Below the pieces are notes generated by a model, which was not told the DNA's origin, made no database searches, and saw nothing but the letters and a program-made list of their open reading frames with translations. Positions 23,287-30,800 of a stretch of DNA of 64,000 nucleotides are shown one piece after another. Numbering within the stretch: position 1 is the stretch's first letter; every line of letters starts with the position of its first letter. Source of the stretch: Phycisphaerae bacterium (GTDB lineage: Bacteria; Chloroflexota; Anaerolineae; 4572-78; J111); assembly GCA_028285035.1 (NCBI GenBank), contig JANQQF010000047.1, positions 106,660 through 170,659 of the forward strand, read 5' to 3'. A program made the position numbers and the translations under genes.

Positions 23287-24045
23287 CTAAATCTCTTCCT
23301 CTAGTTCTTCCGCTTCACGCTGAATGAATTTCGCTTGCAACAAATCTTCACCTTCCTCTAACTCTTCCTCACTTTCCCGTTGAATAAACTTGCTTTGTAA
23401 CAATCCCTCATCATCTTCCATTTCATCTCGTTGTACTGCCCCATCAGCCTGTGTCTGAATATCAGTCGTATCTTGATGAATGACCTGTTGGGCCACAGCA
23501 TCCGCTTCTTGTTCGTAGCGATCATTAGGGTCCGTGACAGTCATCCCACTGCCCCCACCACTAACGGCCCCGCTGTTTTGCTGGACCACGTGCGTTAATT
23601 CATGGGCTAGGAGCTGTTGTCCCTCACTAGAGTTAGGATTGTATTCGCCCTGCTTGAAAAAGATGTCGTTGCCCGTGGTGAAGGCCCGCGCCTCTAAATC
23701 CTGGTTGAGGGTATCGGCTTCAGAAGAGGTATGTACCTGAACATCACTAAAATCATATCCCATGGATTGGCCCATCTGTTGTTGGGTTTGTTCACTAAGC
23801 GGTTGCCCCCCACCTCGGGCTTGATTGATCCGTTGGGTGGTTTCATCATCCAGTTCAAAAGATCCATCCCCACTACGTTGTACCATCAGGCGCTGGACAG
23901 CCTGGTTACCAACCTGTTGTTGCAAACTAAGGAGACCTGTCTTGTCGGTCGTAGGTCCAGTCTCAACTTGTTTGTCTGGAGCCTTATCCATCGACTTTGG
24001 ACGCTTGACACTACTTTTTTCATCGCCAACAAATTCTTTACTCAT
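23287..24045 (-). CDS. Short DUF4157-domain protein
   Basis: 252 residues, ATG start after GAGGCACC. A basic, disordered leader precedes LSLQQQVGNQAVQRLM (38-54), a motif shared with three neighbouring cargo-like proteins. The DUF4157 domain spans about 85-158 (MGYDFSDVQVHTSSEADTLN, LLAHELTHVVQQ with the HELTH zinc site at 148-152). The C-terminal tail is acidic and contains a tandem duplication, LLQSKFIQRESEE and LLQAKFIQREAEE. DUF4157 carries a predicted zinc-protease motif but activity is not proven. A cargo or cargo-processing role is inferred from the genomic context. Confidence 0.85.
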   Translation of the reverse strand: MSKEFVGDEKSSVKRPKSMDKAPDKQVETGPTTDKTGLLSLQQQVGNQAVQRLMVQRSGDGSFELDDETTQRINQARGGGQPLSEQTQQQMGQSMGYDFSDVQVHTSSEADTLNQDLEARAFTTGNDIFFKQGEYNPNSSEGQQLLAHELTHVVQQNSGAVSGGGSGMTVTDPNDRYEQEADAVAQQVIHQDTTDIQTQADGAVQRDEMEDDEGLLQSKFIQRESEEELEEGEDLLQAKFIQREAEELEEEI

Positions 24046-24129
24046 GGTGCCTCCTCAAAAAATAAGTGCTTGGTGTTTTGTGGTTGGTGACCAGTTTTGA
24101 ACGCTACAAACGCTATAAACCCTTTAAGC

Positions 24130-25317
24130 TCATACTGGTGCTTGCCACTCAAAATTGTTCAAGGTATCCCTGACCATATCTAAAGTGTCCCGAGCTGAGT
24201 CATCCAACGTTGAAAATTCGATAAACCATAAATCCCAATCATAACTTTCAATAAATGCTGTGATTCGTTCTGCGCAAGTTGTTACCAGCGCCTTGAATTC
24301 AGGATTGTATTGTAATCTTGATAGTTCATCTTCGCTGAGCGCGGCTTCTGCTGCAAAAACCGGTTGAGCCACACTATCGACGTCGGCTTCATCGGTCAAC
24401 GGTAAAGCAGCGTTAAAATCTTGGATCGCCTCGGCCATGCTCTTGATGTTTGGCGCGGCGGCTCCTAAATCAGCGAGCGTGGAGTTTGCCCCCATATAAG
24501 CCTGTTGCATCCGAGGATAATCTGAATCGTCAAAGGATTGGGACTCATTGCCCTCGTCCGTTGTAAAATTGTTGGCTGCATTGGTGATCACTGCTTGAAT
24601 CGCTGGCGGTGATGAGGCATCAAAAGAAGGAAATGTTTCTAAGCCTGCTTCCAACCCATCCTTCAGATGCTCCTCACCTTTTTTGGTACCGATGACAACG
24701 TGTCCTTGCTCATGATCGCTTAAAACATCCAGAGCCGCCCCGGTATATTCACTGGCCAACTCAATATCAAAATCGAGGGTCACATTGACTGTGATTTCGT
24801 CGTTATCCACGTAAGGCACTTTTATATCATATTTCGGTGTCGTCCAACCAGCCACGCCTGGTCTGCCATGATCTCGGGCAATATCTGCTTCGGGTTTTGA
24901 AATTTCGTTAGGCGTATTCACCGTCATCGTGACGCTGGCATCCACCCCACTACTGCTGTCTCCGGGTGCTCGACTGATGATGCCACCCTCTGTGGTCCCA
25001 CCCCCAGTATTGCCGTGTCCCGGCAGCTCAACCTCCATCTCAAACTGGCTGGTATCAATCTCAGACGCATCACCGGCTCCCACCTCGGCCTCTTCCTCCT
25101 GCCGGAATATCTGACTCCAAGCCTGTGGTACAGGATGCCCCTTTTCTGGCGAAGGCTCGACCAACTGTCGTACCGCCTGATTGCCCGCTTCTCGTTGCAG
25201 AGACAGCATAGTCTCAGTCGCTGAGGAGGTGCGATCAATTGATTCATTTGCCAATTTTGCTCGTTTAGACTTTCTAAGTACGCGTTTGCGTTTGGCCCGG
25301 GTTTTCTGTTTAGTCAT
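24130..25317 (-). CDS. Cargo-like protein with an HEQGH zinc-protease-type domain (DUF922-like)
   Basis: 395 residues, ATG start. Very basic N-terminus (MTKQKTRAKRKRVLRKSKRA) followed by LSLQREAGNQAVRQLV at 38-53, the leader motif shared with neighbouring genes. The middle (about 130-260) has a transglutaminase/DUF922-style pattern: YDIKVPYVDNDEITVNVTLD, then LSDHEQGHVVIGTKKGEEHL, where HEQGH with a downstream Glu/His resembles a gluzincin or DUF922 zinc site. The C-terminal ~130 residues are helical with no recognised family. It has its own good promoter 128 bases upstream. Potential injected protease or toxin; the function is inferred only. Confidence 0.65.
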   Translation of the reverse strand: MTKQKTRAKRKRVLRKSKRAKLANESIDRTSSATETMLSLQREAGNQAVRQLVEPSPEKGHPVPQAWSQIFRQEEEAEVGAGDASEIDTSQFEMEVELPGHGNTGGGTTEGGIISRAPGDSSSGVDASVTMTVNTPNEISKPEADIARDHGRPGVAGWTTPKYDIKVPYVDNDEITVNVTLDFDIELASEYTGAALDVLSDHEQGHVVIGTKKGEEHLKDGLEAGLETFPSFDASSPPAIQAVITNAANNFTTDEGNESQSFDDSDYPRMQQAYMGANSTLADLGAAAPNIKSMAEAIQDFNAALPLTDEADVDSVAQPVFAAEAALSEDELSRLQYNPEFKALVTTCAERITAFIESYDWDLWFIEFSTLDDSARDTLDMVRDTLNNFEWQAPV

Positions 25318-25444
25318 AAGCTTTCGTTAAGTTACACTGTAGAGAGCAATATCTGAATTTATTACACTAATGAATTATAAAAAATGATCGTGAGTCAATC
25401 GTGATTTTTTAGGGAGAAGATATGGTGGTGGCCTGAATGACCCT

Positions 25445-25473
25445 ATCATATATGATTTGAACTATCTTGACAA
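25445..25473 (-). promoter_or_regulatory. Sigma-70-type promoter inside the cargo block
   Basis: On the minus strand TTGTCA (25473-25468), a 17-base spacer and TATGAT (25450-25445). It lies in the 187-base gap between the unknown 235-residue gene and the HEQGH gene, so transcription would start about 120 bases before the latter and could drive the DUF4157, cap, sheath and tube genes independently of the operon promoter. Confidence 0.55.
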
Positions 25474-25504
25474 CCCCCATTTTAATTTAAGTGAAATCTT
25501 TATT

Positions 25505-26212
25505 TTATGAGGCCTCAGATTTATCTTGAGTTGTAGTTCCCATATCCTTTTTAAGGTTATCAGCCTCAGCCCTCAACACCTTACCCCACTGAATCGCCGT
25601 TTGCTCCAACTGATTGGCTAACTCAGTTAAGCTGTTCGCCCGCTCACTCGGATCACGATTGAATACATTCTCCTGTAGCTGATCCGGGAGTTGCATCATT
25701 CGTTCATTCGTCTCAATACCCGCCGCCGTAAATCGCGCCCGGACCCCATCCATCACCTCACGGGCCACCTGCTGCTCATCCGCATCGCTCGATGCTGCCC
25801 CTTCGAGCACCGTCTTCACCCCATCAAGGACTCCTCGCAGCCAATCCTCGCCCACCTGCGGATTCTCGGCCAATTCATCGGCGGTAAAGCCCAGCAATTT
25901 CTTCACCCATTCAGGATCAGCCGCTGCCTCACGTGCCTCTCGCTGCGCCGCCATCTCCTGTCGTGCCTGCGTCAATCCCATCTGTACACTCCCCAGCAGC
26001 GACTCTTTCAACTGACCAAACGCCGCCCTCGCCTGCGCCTTAATATGAGCCTTCACCTCATCTTCACCCACCTCATACTCAGCCACCGCTTGTTCATCAA
26101 CGAGCCATTCATTGCCTGCCGAGTCGCGGAGGACGAAGTCGCCCGTTGGGAGGTCGAGGTCGGTGGGGATGAGGTAGTATTTTGTTTGGGTGATGTTTGT
26201 GTAAAGGTTCAT
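25505..26212 (-). CDS. Unknown helical protein of the eCIS cargo block
   Basis: 235 residues, ATG start. The first ~45 residues are beta-like (TKYYLIPTDLDLPTGDFVLR, DSAGNEWLVDEQ); the remainder is helical and acidic (LKESLLGSVQMGLTQARQEM, GLTQ-type heptads). It lacks the basic leader and the GNQ motif of its neighbours. It lies between the LRR gene and a gene with its own promoter. No family is recognised; a chaperone or immunity-type partner for neighbouring cargo is one possibility but nothing in the sequence proves it. Confidence 0.6.
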   Translation of the reverse strand: MNLYTNITQTKYYLIPTDLDLPTGDFVLRDSAGNEWLVDEQAVAEYEVGEDEVKAHIKAQARAAFGQLKESLLGSVQMGLTQARQEMAAQREAREAAADPEWVKKLLGFTADELAENPQVGEDWLRGVLDGVKTVLEGAASSDADEQQVAREVMDGVRARFTAAGIETNERMMQLPDQLQENVFNRDPSERANSLTELANQLEQTAIQWGKVLRAEADNLKKDMGTTTQDKSEAS

Positions 26213-26222
26213 GGGTAAGGTG

Positions 26223-27842
26223 TTAAATATATAACAATATCTGATTATCTACTGCCCATCGTTCAAGGGTAGCTTTCAAGGATTCAGGAAATTCATTATT
26301 TTGTAGATATAATCCTCGTAAACTTGTCAGTTCAAAAAGAGAGTCGGGAACTGTTTGGAGGTCATTATTGCTCATATCTAACGTGCTTAAGGATGTGCAA
26401 TATCCAATTTCTTCTGGTAATTCATTGATTGAGTTGAACGACAGCAACAGATTTTTTAGCTTGGGTAACTGTAAAATACTCAGCGGCAGATGATGAAGGT
26501 TAGTTTGTGATAGGCTTACTGTTTGTAACTTTCTCGGAAACTCTATGCTGTCTAATATGTCGCCGATAAGTGAACCACTAAAATTTATGGTGTTAAGCGA
26601 TACCAGTTGTTGTATCGAGGGCTGAAGTGTTATCAGAGCTGTGTCCAGCATTTCTAATGTTTCCAGATGCTTCAATCCCTTGAACGTAGTCGGAAATGTC
26701 TCAATCGGGCAATTGTGCAGAAGCAACGTTCTAAGGTGAGGCAGCCGGGTGACGCCTTCTGGGATATTTGTCAAAAGATTATTGCTGAGATCCAGATACG
26801 TCAATGTGTCTAATGCCGACATCTCTGTGGAAATATGCTGAATGCGATTATCGTTAAGCTTTAAGAATCTCAGTTGAGCAAGTCCAGAAATTGAGGCAGG
26901 GATCGAAGGCAATTTATTGTGAGACAAGTGTACATATTTAATACTACTTGGAAGCTGCGGGAATTCTTGAATTTGGTTACGAAATGCGTAAATAGTTTCC
27001 AAAGCTTGCAACTGGCTTAGACTTTTAGGTAGCGTAGTCAGTAAATTACTGTGAACGCTGAGAACTCTTAGTTGAGATAAAGCAGCAATTTCATCAGGTA
27101 ATGATGTAAGCTTATTTTCAGAAAATGATAGTTCTTCAACCTGCCCTGAATCGAGGAGCTGTAATCTTAGTTCTGATAAGTTTTGCGTACTATAATTTGC
27201 CGTAGCCTCACTGTTAGGCATCTCTGGTTCAGTACTGTTTAATTCTTGTTCAAACAAATAATCTAATGTCGCCTGAATTTCTTCATTAGGATCATCACGA
27301 CGCATCGCCTCAAGAGCGTCCCTTAAATGTGACAAATAAGGAGTGGCTGAAATCGCCCATAATATCGATTGTTTAAGGCCTATATTATTGCTGTTAAGTA
27401 TCTCCTCTAACAATTGTGAAACTTCTGGAAAGGTGTAATCGCCTGTAAGTGTGCCCTGAATCAAATGATTAAAGGCTTGTTCCCGATCCTGTGATTTATC
27501 TTTGGCTGTCTTGATCAATTCTTCATGCGAAAACACATCAAAAAACGAGAGTAATGCGTCAGTGAGTTGCTGTTGCCAAATGGGTCGGCAATACTCAATG
27601 GCTATCTGATAACGCTTTGTGCGATCATTGCCAATAAGTTTGAGCACAACTTTCTGAGCTCTAAACGATAACGTGCGATAATCGTTATTTTGAGAGGTGT
27701 AATCATGCTCTGTAAACAATACATCTAATTTGTCGGTAAGAAAATCTTTCAGATGCAACAAATTTACCCGCAATCTATTCGGAAATTCTAAGCCGCTATA
27801 TTTGGTTTTTGAAATACGAGAAATTTGAAGATCACAATTCAT
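26223..27842 (-). CDS. Leucine-rich repeat protein
   Basis: 539 residues from the ATG at 27842; a TTG at 27869 would overlap the preceding gene by 17 bases. The first ~210 residues are helical with HEAT-like spacing (ILWAISATPYLSHLRDALEA). From about 225 to the end there are some 12 LRR units of the LxxLxLxxNxLxxLP type (LRVLSVHSNLLTTLPKSLSQ, LTYLDLSNNLLTNIPEGVTR, LSTLDMSNNDLQTVPDSLFE). LRR proteins bind other proteins. Placed between two cargo-like genes, it may be an effector, an immunity partner or an unrelated passenger. No leader motif of the GNQ type is present. Confidence 0.82.
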   Translation of the reverse strand: MNCDLQISRISKTKYSGLEFPNRLRVNLLHLKDFLTDKLDVLFTEHDYTSQNNDYRTLSFRAQKVVLKLIGNDRTKRYQIAIEYCRPIWQQQLTDALLSFFDVFSHEELIKTAKDKSQDREQAFNHLIQGTLTGDYTFPEVSQLLEEILNSNNIGLKQSILWAISATPYLSHLRDALEAMRRDDPNEEIQATLDYLFEQELNSTEPEMPNSEATANYSTQNLSELRLQLLDSGQVEELSFSENKLTSLPDEIAALSQLRVLSVHSNLLTTLPKSLSQLQALETIYAFRNQIQEFPQLPSSIKYVHLSHNKLPSIPASISGLAQLRFLKLNDNRIQHISTEMSALDTLTYLDLSNNLLTNIPEGVTRLPHLRTLLLHNCPIETFPTTFKGLKHLETLEMLDTALITLQPSIQQLVSLNTINFSGSLIGDILDSIEFPRKLQTVSLSQTNLHHLPLSILQLPKLKNLLLSFNSINELPEEIGYCTSLSTLDMSNNDLQTVPDSLFELTSLRGLYLQNNEFPESLKATLERWAVDNQILLYI

Positions 27843-27852
27843 GTCATAATAT

Positions 27853-30800
27853 CTATGTTGGAAGCTCAAGATGCTGTTCTATCTGTGTCATGAAACTGTT
27901 GATGATGCTTTCATCATCTTGCTCTTGATTAGCCTTAAAGTAATTGAGCAGAGCATCATTCAAGACCGGGTTATGTTGAATACTCGCTAAATCGCGGTTT
28001 GATACATTGCTATTAGTGGTTGTACTTCGACTGTTGTCACCACCCTCTGGAACCTCGGCTTGTCCTAAACGTGCGTCGTGAGGGAACTCTTTCGTGCGAT
28101 TGCCCGTCGGATCGCTCCCTGGCTGGGTCATTGATGTATGTTCAAAAATACTGGTACTGTCAGAGTTGGTAATGTCATTGCCCGCTTCATCCATTCTCGT
28201 TTGTTTGGGCGATCCAGACGAGAGCGTGCTCTTCTTGTCATCGAGGAGCAGCATGTTTGTGATATGGGATACGGAGCTTCTTGCCGGTTCGGCGAGTAGA
28301 GAGGCTAAGAAGACCGTTAATTCTTGCGAGGCATTTATGCTGCCCGGGAAGCCTTCGTAAAGCGTTTTGGCTTGCTCAACATCGACCGGATTACCGGCAT
28401 AATCAAATTGTCGTATCACGTCATTGGGAAGGTAAATTTTTATCTCTTGTCCGGCAACATTGCGGATAAACTTATATTCATCTGGATTATTGAGACTTCC
28501 TTTGACAAACTCAAGTTGCTGTAACTTGCCGTCAACTGAGTTGTCTGACGCCAAGTTCGCTAATCTTTCAGCGTCAGCATCTTCCCCACCGCTTGTCAAA
28601 GCATCAAGCTCAGCTTGCGCCGCATCTATTCTTGCTTGCAATGGCTCAGGTACAGCCTTTTTCTTGCTGATGAAATTATTATTAGCAGCATGTTGTAGTC
28701 CCAATAGCCTTTTTCTAGCTGTATCAACTTGCGCAGATTGCATCCGCGCATCCGCCTCTTGTTGGATGAGTTGGGGGATTGTTTTAGATATTCCAGTTGG
28801 TTTGTATTGAAACTGGGCTTCTCCATCTGCTTGTGGAACGATATAGTAGTTATCGTGGGTTTCAACAAAGAACGATCCACCACCAACTTGGAAGGTATTG
28901 TTGGGAACCATTTTAGCCTGACTAGCCCGGGCATATTGACCCTGCGCTATTGAAACTTTTTGATGAATGCTCTCGCTTTTTGCCTTCATCTGTTCTTCAT
29001 GCTGTTGTTGTTGTGTGGATAAAGCAACTTGCTCCCTAGCTCTTGCATCATCAGAAAAGTCCGCTGTACTAATGTTTGTATCGCTCGCAAAATCGGCTTT
29101 GTGTTCGCCTTCATAATGCTTGTCACCAATACGTTTTAAGGCATCATAGAGGAGTTTACTGAATCGTGCTTCATCATCGTCAGTATCCAAGCCAAAGGTG
29201 ATGTGATAGTCGTTAGGCGCAATTGTCACAGCAACCTTAATATCACCATCTTCCTTGCTAGCTGGCGGCGTTAAGTCAATATCGAGGTTAATCCCCGGCT
29301 CTAATTGAGGTTGATACTTTGTTTTGAGGGCTTCAGCCTCACCGAGCTTGCGTTGGTAAAGTGCATCAGGTGTCTCATTCTCGTCTGGCTCGCTGTCAAG
29401 GGTTTTCTTGATCTGCAGGCCAATCGCTTTATGCTTTTCTTCACCCTCGGCGTCGTCAATGTCATCATCACCTTTTTTCTTCTTCTTACTCCCAAGTCCG
29501 ACCGCCCCCTTTGCCTTCTCAAACCCAGCCTGAGCGAGAGCCACCACCTTGCCAACGATATTCTTGATAAAGCCGACCACGGCTTGAACTGGACCAGAAT
29601 TGAGCAGCCCATCGATGGCGCCGTCGACCATTCCCCGGACGGATTGGATGATCTTTTGCACCCGACTGCTGAGATCACCGATACCGAGGAGTGAGGAGAG
29701 GAAGCTGATGGCGACGGGGATGCCTTGGGCCAGGGCCCCTTCAATAAATTTGGCCGCACCACTGATATTGCCCGCCGCAATATTACCAATTGAGTCGAGC
29801 ACGGCGGTTACAAGCTGGATAATGCGGCTGCCGTTATTGATAAAGAACATCACCACATCGTAAATCATCATACAGGCTTTGATGAAGGCACTGGCTGGGT
29901 TGAACAGGCTGATGACCCACTTCGCTCCAGCCACAATGACCTTCTCGGTGATCAATTCGATGATCTCACCCATGATGGTCTCTTTGAGGCTGTCGAGATA
30001 CTCCTGTAACACCTCCCATAGCTGACCAAAGTTGCCGGACATCACCATTTGGATGATCTCCCACACCTTCATCAGGTGCCCCATATTCTCCTCGCCGATC
30101 AGCTTGGCTAAGCCAAACTTGATCAGCCCTTCAAAGCCCTCTTCCTGATAGATGCCGATCAACTGCTTGATCGGATCGATGATTCCCATAATGTCGATGC
30201 CAAGCACGTCGCTGAGCTTGCCCATCACATAGTTGAAGGAGAGACCTAGAATATCCATCACCAGTTGTAGGATACCAGGCAGATCAAACGTCTCAGGAAT
30301 CGTGATGCCAGCGTCGGCCAGTGAGCCAGTCAGCCAGCTAATCAAGCCTTTTTTGAGGTGGGTTCCGATATTGTCAACAAACAACTCAAAACCCATCACA
30401 ACCGCATCAATTAAGTTGCCCAGGAAGCCGATGGGATCATCGATAATGGTCTGAATGACACTGGCCGCCTTAGCCAGCACATTCATCAGCATATCCTTCA
30501 TCTTGAGGATTGCTTTAATCACTCCGCCAATGGCATCAATGGCTCGATCAATCAGGCCCTTATTGGCTTCACGCATCTCTTCGGCGCGGGCATTGACCTG
30601 CTCCAGGCTCTCTTGATACTTATTCGCCAGCGAGTCGATCAACTCGCCCTGCTTGTCATCGATGCTCTGCTCAAGCTCGTCAAAACGACTTTGGACATCT
30701 TGGGCTGCTTCTTGACCAATCGATTGCAGATCTTCGGGCAATTGATTGACGTAATCTTGGACTTCTTGTTTGCCCTCGGCGACAGCAGCCTTAGCCTCGG

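Noticed and set aside
25385..25415. AAAAAATGATCGTGAGTCAATCGTGATTTTTT considered as a terminator
   Set aside because: The central words ATCGTGA are direct, not inverted, repeats, so no stable hairpin forms; at most it is a weak operator-like repeat.
29301..29789. Minus-strand 162-codon frame within the giant DUF4157 gene
   Set aside because: Shadow frame; the giant protein's frame is continuous and has domain signals across this region.
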